In this document: positions 1-8,304 of the stretch, in pieces
Position numbering within the stretch: position 1 is the stretch's first letter
How the letters are laid out: every line of letters begins with the position of its first letter
Assembly: GCF_000246855.1 (NCBI RefSeq)
Contig: NC_016609.1
Span: 3,162,001 to 3,226,000, forward strand
From: Niastella koreensis GR20-10
GTDB taxonomy: Bacteria; Bacteroidota; Bacteroidia; Chitinophagales; Chitinophagaceae
Reading direction: 5' to 3'
Length of the DNA: 64,000 bases
Program-made: the position numbers and the translations under genes
Notes under the pieces: model-generated
What the model saw: the letters and a program-made list of their open reading frames with translations, nothing else
Told to the model about the DNA's origin: nothing
The model's database searches: none

Positions 1-9
1 TGGTGGGGT

Positions 10-50
10 AACTAAATAACTGAGAACTAAGAACTAAGAACTTAAAACAG
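10..50. repeat. Word array, AACTAAG type (half)
   Basis: Short iteration of AACTAA/GAACTAAG immediately upstream of the first gene. It resembles one arm of the two-arm word arrays found in other gaps of this window. The second arm, if there is one, would lie before the window. Confidence 0.5.
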
Positions 51-80
51 AAAACCTTATCTTCGCTCAACTTTTTGAGA

Positions 81-1343
81 ATGAAGATTCTAATTCAACA
101 GGTTACAATTACTGACCCATCATCCCCATTTAACGGCACAAAGCAGGATGTCCTTATTGAATCAGGAGTTATCAGGGATATTCAACCTGCTATTTCAGTG
201 GAAGCAGATAAAGTTATCACAGGCAACCAGTTGCATTTATCGCCAGGCTGGGTGGATGTGTTTGCCCATTTTGCCGATCCCGGTTATGAATACAAGGAAA
301 CACTGGAAACAGGCGCCCGGGCTGCAGCAGCAGGCGGTTACACCGATGTTTTTGTGATCCCCAATACCAAACCGGTTATCGATAGCAAAACCCAGGCAGA
401 ATACATCAGCCAGAAGTCAAGATCGCTTCCGGTTACGGTTCACCCCATAGGGGCGGTCTCAAAAGGCGCCGAAGGAAAAGACCTGGCCGAGATGTATGAT
501 ATGCGCAGCAGTGGCGCCATTGCTTTCAGCGATGGCCTGAACCCGATACAATCTGCCGGTTTGCTGCTGAAAGCCCTTCAATACGTAAAGGCTTTTGACG
601 GTACTGTTATACAAATTCCCGACGATAAAAGTATAGGCGCCAATGGCCTTATGCACGAAGGCATTATCTCAACCAGGTTGGGTTTGCCCGGCAAACCAAT
701 GATGGCTGAGGAACTGCAGGTGGCCCGCGACATAAAACTGGTACGGTATGCCGATTCAAAACTGCACTTCACCGGGGTAAGCGCGCCCAAATCGCTTGAA
801 TACATTCGCCGCGCAAAAGACGCCGGACTGGCGGTAACCTGCTCGGTTACGCCTTACCATCTCTTTTTCAGTGATGAAGACCTGATGGAATACGATACCA
901 ACCTGAAAGTGTATCCGCCCCTGCGTACAAAATCTGATGTGGAAATTCTGCGCCAGGCTGTGCTCGATGGAACCATCGACTGCATTGCCTCGCACCACCT
1001 GCCACATGAATATGACAGCAAGGTGCTGGAATTTGAATACGCCAAATACGGCATGACGGGACTGGAAACTGCGTATAGCGCCATTAAAACTGTTCTGCCC
1101 GGTATAACAGAAAGCCGTTGGGTTGAACTGGTGAGTATAAACCCAAGGAAGATCTTTGGGTTGGAATGCCCGGTTATTAAAAAAGATGCCCCGGCCTGCT
1201 TTACTTTGTTTGAACCCGGGGTTCCGGTAACTTTTACTACGGCATCTTTCCGGTCAAAATCAAAGAACTCGGCCTTTACAAACAGAGCACTACAGGGTAT
1301 GGTAAAAGGCATCATCAATAAGGAAACCTTAATTCTAAATTAA
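81..1343 (+). CDS. Dihydroorotase-like amidohydrolase, degenerate active site
   Basis: 420 aa, dihydroorotase (class I, PyrC/CAD-type) fold throughout: GETGAR-like segment ETGARAAAAGGYT, PNTKPV near residue 97, and LRTKSD followed by the late histidine motif. Several metal and catalytic positions are changed. The usual DxHxHFRxPG reads DVFAHFADPG, so the first His and the substrate Arg are lost. The usual CHVST reads FTGVSA, TPHHL reads TPYHL, and TDHAPH reads SHHLPH, so the catalytic Asp is gone. Family knowledge: inactive PyrC-prime proteins exist as structural partners of aspartate transcarbamoylase, and Bacteroidota carry divergent PyrC copies near a glycosyltransferase. I infer a non-catalytic or altered-function protein. 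ATG at 81 is preferred over an in-frame TTG at 75. It starts a run of closely spaced + strand genes; the next gene begins 11 nt downstream. Confidence 0.85.
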   Translation: MKILIQQVTITDPSSPFNGTKQDVLIESGVIRDIQPAISVEADKVITGNQLHLSPGWVDVFAHFADPGYEYKETLETGARAAAAGGYTDVFVIPNTKPVIDSKTQAEYISQKSRSLPVTVHPIGAVSKGAEGKDLAEMYDMRSSGAIAFSDGLNPIQSAGLLLKALQYVKAFDGTVIQIPDDKSIGANGLMHEGIISTRLGLPGKPMMAEELQVARDIKLVRYADSKLHFTGVSAPKSLEYIRRAKDAGLAVTCSVTPYHLFFSDEDLMEYDTNLKVYPPLRTKSDVEILRQAVLDGTIDCIASHHLPHEYDSKVLEFEYAKYGMTGLETAYSAIKTVLPGITESRWVELVSINPRKIFGLECPVIKKDAPACFTLFEPGVPVTFTTASFRSKSKNSAFTNRALQGMVKGIINKETLILN

Positions 1344-1354
1344 ATACCGATTGT

Positions 1355-1903
1355 ATGACCGTTGAAACCTCCTCCCCCAAAAATGCAGGGGTCCTTTATG
1401 GACTTATTAATGGCGGTGTATCTATTGTTTTTACTGTAATACTGTACCTCGGCGGCGCCAAAATGTTTGTAAGCCCAATTGCCTATTGCGGCATTGTTTT
1501 ACCAATTGCTGTTTGTGTAATAGGTGGCATCCAGGTCAGAAAACAACAGGGGTATCTTGAATTTGCCCAGGCTTTAAAAGTTACTTTTCTGATTCTTGTG
1601 CTAGGGGCTCTGATTGCGACGATATTCCAGTATGTCTTATTTAATTATATTGATGTGCCGTTCAGGGAAGCACTGGCCCAGGTAACGGCCGAAAAGCTGG
1701 AGCAATTCATGCATAAGTTAGGCGCATCGGATGATAAAATAGACGAAGCAGTACAGAAAACTTTAAGCAAGAACAATTACACCGTTGGAAACTTACTGCT
1801 TGGTTTTGTTATGTCCTGCATCGGATCGTTCATTATTGCTCTAATAGTATCGGCGATCATAAAAAGAAAGCGATCGCCGTTTGAAAATTCTTTTAACCAA
1901 TAG
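1355..1903 (+). CDS. DUF4199 family membrane protein
   Basis: 182 aa with four hydrophobic segments, at about residues 13-32, 37-55, 75-96 and 145-167, and a charged helical stretch between TM3 and TM4. This matches the Bacteroidota DUF4199 family, whose function is unknown to me. It lies 11 nt after the dihydroorotase-like gene and 3 nt before a GT2 glycosyltransferase. That order is common in Bacteroidota, so a role beside the membrane-bound glycosyltransferase is plausible but inferred. Confidence 0.75.
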   Translation: MTVETSSPKNAGVLYGLINGGVSIVFTVILYLGGAKMFVSPIAYCGIVLPIAVCVIGGIQVRKQQGYLEFAQALKVTFLILVLGALIATIFQYVLFNYIDVPFREALAQVTAEKLEQFMHKLGASDDKIDEAVQKTLSKNNYTVGNLLLGFVMSCIGSFIIALIVSAIIKRKRSPFENSFNQ

Positions 1904-1906
1904 ACT

Positions 1907-2851
1907 ATGGATATATCCATTGTAGTTCCTTTATTGAATGAAGAAGAGTCGCTGCCCGAATTGTGCGCCTGGATTGAGCGGGTGGTAGCTGCCAATAATT
2001 TCACCTATGAAATTATTATGATCGATGATGGCAGTACCGACACCTCCTGGGATGTAATTGAGCAGTTGCGTTTGAAAAACCCGCACATAAAGGGGATCCG
2101 GTTTCAACGCAATTATGGCAAGTCTGCCGCCCTGAACGAAGGGTTTAAAGCCGCCAAGGGAGATGTGGTGATCACAATGGATGCTGATATGCAGGACAGT
2201 CCCGATGAAATACCCGGACTGTACAAAATGATCGTTGAAGACAAGTTTGATATGGTAAGCGGGTGGAAAAAAGTACGATACGACAATACCCTCACTAAAA
2301 ATATTCCAAGCAAATTCTTTAACTGGGCTACCCGCCGTATGTCGAAGATCAATTTGCACGATTTTAACTGCGGACTCAAATCCTACCGGCTTAAAGTTGT
2401 AAAAAGTATTGAAGTATATGGCGAAATGCATCGCTATATACCGGTGTTGGCAAAATGGGCCGGTTTTAGAAAGATCGGTGAGAAAGTGGTAGAACACCGC
2501 AAACGCAAATATGGTACTACTAAATTTGGCTGGGAACGGTTTGTAAATGGCTTTCTGGACCTGGCTTCTATTACTTTCGTTGGTAAATACGGTAAACGGC
2601 CTATGCACTTTTTTGGACTGTGGGGTTCAGGCGTGCTGGCAACAGGTTTTTTAATGTTCGTGTATCTTATTATTAGCAAGATCGTTGAGCCTGAATATGC
2701 CCTTACCAACCGGCCTGTATTTTATATAGCGTTAACGCTGATGATTATAGGTACGCTGATGTTCATTGCCGGATTTTTGGGCGAACTGATCTCCCGTAAC
2801 TCTGCCGGCCGTAACAATTATTTGATAGAAAAGAAAATAGGGGTAGAGTAA
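1907..2851 (+). CDS. GT2 polyprenyl-phosphate glycosyltransferase
   Basis: 314 aa. The N-terminal GT-A domain opens with a VVPLLNEEESLP motif and has a DDGSTD nucleotide-binding site and the DxD-like DADMQD near residue 93. Two transmembrane helices follow at about 237-258 and 273-297. This is the architecture of DPM1/GtrB/ArnC-type enzymes, which load a sugar from a nucleotide donor onto a polyprenyl phosphate at the inner membrane. It is spaced 3 nt after DUF4199 and 1 nt before a GT4 gene, so it is translationally coupled. The sugar cannot be told from sequence; its position upstream of the heptose genes suggests surface glycan assembly. Confidence 0.88.
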   Translation: MDISIVVPLLNEEESLPELCAWIERVVAANNFTYEIIMIDDGSTDTSWDVIEQLRLKNPHIKGIRFQRNYGKSAALNEGFKAAKGDVVITMDADMQDSPDEIPGLYKMIVEDKFDMVSGWKKVRYDNTLTKNIPSKFFNWATRRMSKINLHDFNCGLKSYRLKVVKSIEVYGEMHRYIPVLAKWAGFRKIGEKVVEHRKRKYGTTKFGWERFVNGFLDLASITFVGKYGKRPMHFFGLWGSGVLATGFLMFVYLIISKIVEPEYALTNRPVFYIALTLMIIGTLMFIAGFLGELISRNSAGRNNYLIEKKIGVE

Positions 2852-2852
2852 T

Positions 2853-3971
2853 ATGGCCCATAAAACGATTGTTATCATTGGCCCCGGGCATCCGCTGCGG
2901 GGTGGGTTAGCCACTTTTAACCAGCGGCTATGCAAGGCGTTTATTGAAGAGGGCCATACCTGCAGCATCTATTCCTTTTCGTTGCAATACCCTAATTTCC
3001 TGTTTCCGGGTACCACGCAGTATTCAACCGATCCTGCACCCACTGATATCGAGATCTTTCCGGTGATCAATTCGGTGCATCCTTTAAACTGGTTACAGGT
3101 AGGGAATGAATTAAAACGAATTCGTCCTGACATTATAGTAGTGCGGTTCTGGATCCCTTTTATGGGACCCGCCTTGGGTACTATTTTACGAAGAGTAAAA
3201 AAGAACAAACATACCCGCATTGTTGCTATTACAGATAATGTAATACCACACGAAAAAAGACCTTTCGACACGCCTTTTACGCGGTATTTTTTAAAAAGTT
3301 GCGATGCTTTTATCACCATGAGTGAAAAAGTAATGACCGATCTGCGCACGTTTGAAAAAGAAAAACCGGCTAAACAGGTGCTGCATCCGCTGTACGATAA
3401 CTTTGGCGAACCCATTTCAAAAGAAGAAGCCCGGAAGAAACTGGGGATCGATGCCAATGAGAAGATCGCGCTTTTCTTTGGCTTCATCCGCAAATACAAA
3501 GGGCTGGATATTTTGTTTGAGGCTATGAACCTGTTGAAGCAACAACCAATTAAATTATTGGTAGCCGGAGAGTTTTATGAAGATGAAAAGGCTTACCAGG
3601 AGCAAATTGAGCGATTAGGGATCAAAGATAGCCTGATCCTCAGGACCGATTTTATCCCCGACAGTGAGGTAAAATATTACCTCTGTGCAGCAGATGTAGT
3701 AGTACAACCCTATCGTAATGCCACCAATAGTGGTGTTACTCCCCTGGCTTATCATTTTGAGAAACCGATGGTTGTAACCAATGTTGGGAACCTGCCCGTT
3801 CAGGTACCCCATGAACAGGTTGGGCTGGTTTGCGAGCCCGAACCTGCCCCCCTGGCTGCCGCCATTACCCGCTATTTTGAACTTGGAGAACAATATTTTA
3901 TACCGCATCTTCGCACCGAAAAAGCGAAATATTCCTGGCATAATCTTGTTAAGACTATCCTGGAAATATGA
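2853..3971 (+). CDS. GT4 family glycosyltransferase
   Basis: 372 aa GT-B fold protein. The N-terminal half opens with a GPGHPLRGGLATFN loop. The C-terminal half has GFIRKYKGLDIL (the usual G.....KG glycosyltransferase 1 signature near residue 209) and the donor-site region ATNSGVTPLAYHFEKP near 290. It probably transfers a sugar from a nucleotide donor to a growing glycan in the cytoplasm. The start lies 1 nt after the GT2 stop. It precedes hddA by 43 nt, which links it to GDP-heptose or a related surface sugar by context only. Confidence 0.85.
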   Translation: MAHKTIVIIGPGHPLRGGLATFNQRLCKAFIEEGHTCSIYSFSLQYPNFLFPGTTQYSTDPAPTDIEIFPVINSVHPLNWLQVGNELKRIRPDIIVVRFWIPFMGPALGTILRRVKKNKHTRIVAITDNVIPHEKRPFDTPFTRYFLKSCDAFITMSEKVMTDLRTFEKEKPAKQVLHPLYDNFGEPISKEEARKKLGIDANEKIALFFGFIRKYKGLDILFEAMNLLKQQPIKLLVAGEFYEDEKAYQEQIERLGIKDSLILRTDFIPDSEVKYYLCAADVVVQPYRNATNSGVTPLAYHFEKPMVVTNVGNLPVQVPHEQVGLVCEPEPAPLAAAITRYFELGEQYFIPHLRTEKAKYSWHNLVKTILEI

Positions 3972-4014
3972 CAATTAGCAAAAAATGCTAATTTGACTTT
4001 AACATCCTATATAC

Positions 4015-5034
4015 ATGATCTACAGAAGCAAAGCACCCTTACGTATTGGTTTGGCCGGTGGCGGAACCGATGTTAGCCCCTACAGCGACCTGTATGGCGG
4101 CGCCATCCTTAACGCAACCGTATCGTTGTATGCCTATGCCAATATTGAACCTATGCAGGAGAAAAAGATCCTGCTGCGGGCTATGGACAGACATGAAGAA
4201 CAGGAATTGGATTGTACCAAAGACCTGCCCATCGATGGCAAGCTCGATCTGTTAAAAGGAGTTTATAACCGCATTCAGCAGCAATATGGCATGCCAGATA
4301 CCGGGTTTAAGCTTTCTACGTTTGTAGATGCACCGGCAGGCTCAGGTTTAGGTACCTCTTCTACCCTTGTAGTTGCTATTGTAGGGGCCTTTGCAGAAAT
4401 GCTGCGATTGCCGCTGGGGGAATATGATATTGCTCACCTTGCTTATGAAATTGAACGCGACGATCTGAAAATGGCGGGCGGTAAACAGGACCAGTATGCT
4501 GCTACTTTCGGCGGCGTGAATTATATGGAGTTTTATGGGGACAATGTGGTGGTGAACCCATTGCGCATAAAACAACAGTATTTGTTTGAACTGGAAAACA
4601 ACCTGGTGTTGTATTATACGGCAACCAGCCGTGAATCCGCAAAGATCATTGAAAAGCAAAGCCAGAACGTGGTGTCGAAAAAAGAAAAGCCAATAGATGC
4701 CATGCACCAGCTTAAACGTCAGGCCCAGTTAATGAAAGAAGCCCTGTTGAAAGGCAGATTGCATGAAATTGGCGAGATTCTTGACTTTGGGTTCCAGCAA
4801 AAAAAGCAAATGGCGGAAGGTATTTCCAATACACTGATGGATGAAATTTATGAAGCGGCTAAAAAAGCAGGCGCTACAGGCGGTAAGATCTCCGGCGCTG
4901 GCGGTGGCGGTTTTATGACCTTCTATTGCCCTGCCAATTCCAAATATGCAGTAATAGAAAAGTTAAAAGAGTTTGGTGGTTTTGTAAAGAATTACCAGTT
5001 TGTTGATCATGGCCTTACTAGCTGGACTATATAA
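4015..5034 (+). CDS. hddA: D-glycero-D-manno-heptose 7-phosphate kinase (GHMP family)
   Basis: 339 aa GHMP kinase. Motif 1 is APLRIGLAGGGTDV at the N-terminus, motif 2 is the ATP loop PAGSGLGTSSTL near residue 108, and motif 3 is KISGAGGGGFMTF near residue 292. The LAGGGTD start is typical of sugar kinases of the HddA/fucokinase group. With gmhA directly downstream the best assignment is HddA, which phosphorylates D-glycero-D-manno-heptose 7-phosphate at the alpha C1 position. A related GHMP sugar-1-kinase remains possible if gmhA were ignored, but the four-gene set makes HddA most likely. Confidence 0.88.
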   Translation: MIYRSKAPLRIGLAGGGTDVSPYSDLYGGAILNATVSLYAYANIEPMQEKKILLRAMDRHEEQELDCTKDLPIDGKLDLLKGVYNRIQQQYGMPDTGFKLSTFVDAPAGSGLGTSSTLVVAIVGAFAEMLRLPLGEYDIAHLAYEIERDDLKMAGGKQDQYAATFGGVNYMEFYGDNVVVNPLRIKQQYLFELENNLVLYYTATSRESAKIIEKQSQNVVSKKEKPIDAMHQLKRQAQLMKEALLKGRLHEIGEILDFGFQQKKQMAEGISNTLMDEIYEAAKKAGATGGKISGAGGGGFMTFYCPANSKYAVIEKLKEFGGFVKNYQFVDHGLTSWTI

Positions 5035-5055
5035 ACTCTAAAAAAATAATGACCC

Positions 5056-5634
5056 ATGAATAATAAGATTGCTGATATCATCAAAGCATCGATCAGTACC
5101 AAAGAAACTATTTTAAAAGATCCCGTTTTATTGGGAACTATTGACGAACTGGCAAACATCATTACCAGCGCCCTGCGCAATGGTAACCGCGTATATTTCT
5201 GTGGAAATGGAGGTAGCGCAGCCGATGCACAACACCTGGCTGCCGAGTTCAGTGGCCGTTTTTATGCCGACCGGGAAGCATTGCCTGCAGAAGCATTGCA
5301 TTGCAACACGTCTTATTTAACAGCAGTAGCCAATGATTACAGCTATGATGTAGTATATGCCCGGTTAATAAGAGGTATTGGCTTAAAAGGCGATGTGCTG
5401 GTTGGTTTATCAACCTCCGGTAACTCAGCTAACATTTTAAAAGCATTTGAGGTGGCCCGCGAAAAAGGTATTATCACGGTTGGTTTTACCGGCGATACCG
5501 GTGGTAAAATGAAAACACTCAGCGATTACCTGGTAAATGTTCCTTCAAAAGATACTCCCCGCATCCAGGAAAGCCATATTATGTTAGGACACATCATATG
5601 TCAATTGGTGGAAGAACAATATTTCAATAAATAG
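5056..5634 (+). CDS. gmhA: Phosphoheptose isomerase
   Basis: 192 aa single SIS domain. The FCGNGGSAADAQHLAAEF motif near residue 50 and LSTSGNSANI near residue 118 are diagnostic of GmhA, which converts sedoheptulose 7-phosphate to D-glycero-D-manno-heptose 7-phosphate. The usual metal or catalytic His and Glu residues are present (QHLAAE and the late HxxxGHIIC region). Length is normal for the family. It is 21 nt after hddA. Its stop codon is followed at once by a word array. Confidence 0.93.
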   Translation: MNNKIADIIKASISTKETILKDPVLLGTIDELANIITSALRNGNRVYFCGNGGSAADAQHLAAEFSGRFYADREALPAEALHCNTSYLTAVANDYSYDVVYARLIRGIGLKGDVLVGLSTSGNSANILKAFEVAREKGIITVGFTGDTGGKMKTLSDYLVNVPSKDTPRIQESHIMLGHIICQLVEEQYFNK

Positions 5635-5691
5635 TTACAAGTTGCAGGGGAATTGGCATTGTTTTCCCATGTAACCTGAAACCTGCAACAG
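5634..5691. repeat. Two-arm word array, GTTGCAGG type
   Basis: The left arm GTTACAAGTTGCAGG starts on the last base of the gmhA stop codon. The right arm repeats the complementary words AACCTGAAACCTGCAAC. GTTGCAGG (5641-5648) and CCTGCAAC (5682-5689) are perfect complements. The same word set recurs at 8202-8299 and 31874-31936. Confidence 0.7.
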
Positions 5692-5707
5692 TGTATTGTA
5701 ATGATAA

Positions 5708-6421
5708 ATGTCCATGGCTATAAAAGAGTGCATAATTCTGGCTGGAGGTTTGGGTACAAGACTACGCAGCGCTGTCCCCGATTTGCCGAAGTGTATGGCG
5801 CCCGTAGCAGGCAAGCCTTTCCTGGCGCATGTTATAGGGTATTTTCAGCAACAGGGAGTTGAAAAATTCATCTTCTCACTGGGCTATAAATCTGAAGTAA
5901 TTCAGGATTACCTGGAAGCCGGATATCCCGGGCTGCAGAAACAATATGTAATTGAACAAGATCCATTGGGAACCGGCGGCGCTATACTACTGGCCTGCCG
6001 TAAGGCTACTGAAAAGAATGTACTGATCCTGAATGGCGACACCCTGTTTTCTATTCAATTACCGGCCCTTACTGCCTTTCATGAACAACACCAGGCGCAT
6101 TGCACGCTGGCGTTAAAGCCCATGCAGCATTTCGATCGCTATGGTGTGGTTGAGATTGCAGAAAACGGCGCAATAAAAAGCTTTAAGGAAAAGCAGTTTT
6201 ATGAAAGCGGTTTAATCAATGGCGGTGTTTATGCATTACAGGTAGCAACATTTTTAAAAGAAGGCTTGCCCGAAAAGTTTTCCTTTGAAAAAGATTACCT
6301 GGAAAAATTATATACCGTACGGCCTATGTTTGGCATTGTACAGGACGAATATTTTATTGACATCGGAATACCCGAAGATTTTGAAAAAGCGAACCGTGAG
6401 CTGGTTAATTCCGGTAAGTAA
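5708..6421 (+). CDS. hddC: D-glycero-alpha-D-manno-heptose 1-phosphate guanylyltransferase (nucleotidyltransferase)
   Basis: 237 aa NTP_transferase domain. The signature ILAGGLGTRLR with SAVPDLPKCMAPVAGKPF is followed by the metal site LNGDTLF near residue 105. Sugar-1-phosphate nucleotidyltransferases of this short type include HddC and RmlA/GlmU-like enzymes. The neighbours gmhA, hddA and gmhB favour HddC, making GDP-D-glycero-alpha-D-manno-heptose. An alternative ATG lies 6 nt further in. The nucleotide (GTP or another) is inferred from context. Confidence 0.85.
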   Translation: MSMAIKECIILAGGLGTRLRSAVPDLPKCMAPVAGKPFLAHVIGYFQQQGVEKFIFSLGYKSEVIQDYLEAGYPGLQKQYVIEQDPLGTGGAILLACRKATEKNVLILNGDTLFSIQLPALTAFHEQHQAHCTLALKPMQHFDRYGVVEIAENGAIKSFKEKQFYESGLINGGVYALQVATFLKEGLPEKFSFEKDYLEKLYTVRPMFGIVQDEYFIDIGIPEDFEKANRELVNSGK

Positions 6422-6433
6422 TAACCCAACGTA

Positions 6434-6991
6434 ATGTTAGACCTTAAAAAGATTGATAACTCCTGGACTTTATTTCTCGATCGTGATGGCGTGATAAATG
6501 TTGAGAAGTATCAGGATTACGTATATACCTACGATGAGTTTGTTTTTTATGACGGCGTACCGGAGGCTATAAAGGCATTATCAGGCTTGTTTGGACTGGT
6601 TATATTAACCACCAACCAGCGTGGCGTTGGCCGTGGACTGATGACAGAAGCCGCTCTGCAGGATATTCATACCCAAATGACCCGTGATGTGGTGAACGCA
6701 GGCGGCCGGATAGACAAGATCTATTATTGTGTAGCCAACGACCCATACGACCCCAATCGCAAGCCTAACCCTGGGATGATTTACCAGGCTAAAAAGGATT
6801 TTCCCGCCATCGATCTGCAAAAATCATTGATCGTGGGAAATAACATGAGCGATATGAAATTTGGCCGGAACGGTGGTATTCATACCGTTTTTGTAAAAAC
6901 AACGCACCCCGACCAGGCGATCCCCGACCCTGCTATTGACCTGGCATTTAATTCATTACCCGATTTTGCAAAAGCTTTACAGTTAATATAA
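6434..6991 (+). CDS. gmhB: D-glycero-D-manno-heptose 1,7-bisphosphate 7-phosphatase (HAD-IIIA)
   Basis: 185 aa HAD phosphatase. The catalytic motif FLDRDGVINVE lies at about residues 15-25, motif II is TTNQRGVGRG, and the late motif is VGNNMSDMKFG. Many GmhB proteins have a CxH...CxC zinc loop. Here the equivalent stretch reads CVANDPYDPNRKP with only one Cys, so this is a zinc-less form. In the pathway it removes the C7 phosphate of the bisphosphate made by HddA. It sits 12 nt after hddC and completes the four-enzyme set. Confidence 0.87.
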   Translation: MLDLKKIDNSWTLFLDRDGVINVEKYQDYVYTYDEFVFYDGVPEAIKALSGLFGLVILTTNQRGVGRGLMTEAALQDIHTQMTRDVVNAGGRIDKIYYCVANDPYDPNRKPNPGMIYQAKKDFPAIDLQKSLIVGNNMSDMKFGRNGGIHTVFVKTTHPDQAIPDPAIDLAFNSLPDFAKALQLI

Positions 6992-7044
6992 AATTTTACC
7001 AACCCTTTCACGTTCCTGTTGGGGAAACCCGGCAGGTATGGTTG

Positions 7045-7052
7045 TAATTTTG
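7045..7052 (+). promoter_or_regulatory. Candidate -7 element TAATTTTG
   Basis: TAATTTTG fits the Bacteroidota -7 consensus TAnnTTTG. A TTG at 7019-7021 stands 23 nt upstream as a possible -33 element. It would give the gene at 7156 a leader of about 100 nt that contains the word array 7059-7148. Confidence 0.4.
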
Positions 7053-7058
7053 AATATC

Positions 7059-7148
7059 GCTGAACGCTAAAAGCTCACACCGAACGCAGTAAGAATTGAA
7101 TAAATGCGGTGTTTTTGCGTTAAGCGTTTCGCGTTAGGCGTTAAGCAT
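7059..7148. repeat. Two-arm word array, GCGTTAAGCG type
   Basis: The left arm reads GCTGAACGCTAAAAGC then CACCGAACGCAG. The right arm reads GCGGTGTTTTTGCGTTAAGC followed by further GCGTT words. Complementary pieces (ACACCG/CGGTGT, AACGC/GCGTT) would fold the leader of the downstream gene into a long hairpin. Confidence 0.65.
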
Positions 7149-7155
7149 TAAAAAT

Positions 7156-8202
7156 ATGAATAACCGTTATAGTAAATATTTTATTAGTTGCTGGCTGATA
7201 GTGATCGGCTTGATAGGTGTTGCCCCGGCTTTTGCACAGAAGATAGCTACGGCCGATAGCAAGGAATTATTGAAGAAAGAAGACTCCCTGCAGAAGTTGT
7301 CTGCGAATATGGTATTCAGTGAGGAGGCCGCCGACCGCTTTCGGTCAGATAGTATATTTACGCGCACCTTTGTGCGGGCGCTGAAAGTAAAGAACTCGTT
7401 TTACTTCCCCTTTGATTCGCTGAATATTTCAAAACTATATGCTCCTGATAGTGCGTTTCGCATCTTTACCTGGCAATTGAAAAAAGATGAGTATGTGTAT
7501 CTGCAGAAAGGGGCTATTCAAATGAATATGCCGGATGGTTCGCTGAAACTATTCCCCTTGTTCGATTATTCTATGTTTACTTCCAAACCATTGGATAGTG
7601 TGCGTACCCGTAATAACTGGATTGGCGCCATTTATTACAAGATCATACCTAAAGAATTCAACGGACAAAAGTATTATACCCTGTTGGGCTTTGATGATTT
7701 TAGTGTAAACAGCAACCGCAAATGGATGGAGGTGATGCACTTCAATGAGCGTGGAGAACCGGTTTTTGGTGGTTCGGTGATCTCATTTAAAGAAGATTCA
7801 GTTAAGAAGCCTGTACAGAACCGTTTTAATATTGAATATAAAAAAGAAGCAAAAACCTTCTTTAATTACGATCCCGATAAAGACATGATCGTATTTGATC
7901 ACCTGATCTCGGAAAGTAACGAACCGGAAAGAAAATCAACTTATATCCCCGATGGAGATTTTGAAGCTTTCAAATGGCAAAATGGCCAATGGGTGCATGT
8001 TGAGCGGCTCGATTTTGAATTTAAGCTGAAAGATGGCGACTTCCCCAAGGAATCAGCTATTTTAGATGACGCCGGTAACGCCAATGAACAGCGACTGGAA
8101 GAAGCTTCCCGCCGGAATATGGAAAAGGAAGCTGGAGGAATGCAGTCTCCTGCCACCAATACGCCGGCTAAAAAAAATACAACTCCCAAAAAGAAAAGTT
8201 AG
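7156..8202 (+). CDS. Secreted protein of unknown function
   Basis: 348 aa. The N-terminus has a signal peptide: basic MNNRYSK, a hydrophobic core, and AFA|QK as a likely cleavage site near residue 28. The mature part is rich in aromatic and charged residues with no motif I recognise. The C-terminus is low-complexity and basic (TPAKKNTTPKKKS). A periplasmic or outer-membrane-facing location is likely. It stands alone after the heptose operon with its own candidate promoter. The stop codon runs straight into a word array. Confidence 0.7.
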   Translation: MNNRYSKYFISCWLIVIGLIGVAPAFAQKIATADSKELLKKEDSLQKLSANMVFSEEAADRFRSDSIFTRTFVRALKVKNSFYFPFDSLNISKLYAPDSAFRIFTWQLKKDEYVYLQKGAIQMNMPDGSLKLFPLFDYSMFTSKPLDSVRTRNNWIGAIYYKIIPKEFNGQKYYTLLGFDDFSVNSNRKWMEVMHFNERGEPVFGGSVISFKEDSVKKPVQNRFNIEYKKEAKTFFNYDPDKDMIVFDHLISESNEPERKSTYIPDGDFEAFKWQNGQWVHVERLDFEFKLKDGDFPKESAILDDAGNANEQRLEEASRRNMEKEAGGMQSPATNTPAKKNTTPKKKS

Positions 8203-8299
8203 TTGCAGGTTACAAGTTGCAGAGCCTGCCCCGCCATAGCGGGATCTCAGGGCAATAATGATGGTTTTCCGGTAACTTGAAACCTGGAACCTGGAACCG
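8202..8299. repeat. Two-arm word array, GTTGCAGGTT type
   Basis: The left arm GTTGCAGGTTACAAGTTGCAG begins on the stop codon of the preceding gene. The right arm contains GGTAACTTGAAACCTGGAAC followed by a repeat of CTGGAACC. The centre holds a small CCGC/GCGG hairpin. It lies between convergent genes and may act as a terminator. Confidence 0.7.
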
Positions 8300-8304
8300 T
8301 GTCT

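Noticed and set aside
854-1318. 154-codon minus-strand ORF across the dihydroorotase-like gene
   Set aside because: Lies entirely within a well-supported gene, has no domain character and no promoter.
1931-2608. 225-codon minus-strand ORF opposite the GT2 gene
   Set aside because: Antisense shadow of a conserved glycosyltransferase; composition follows the codon bias of the real frame.
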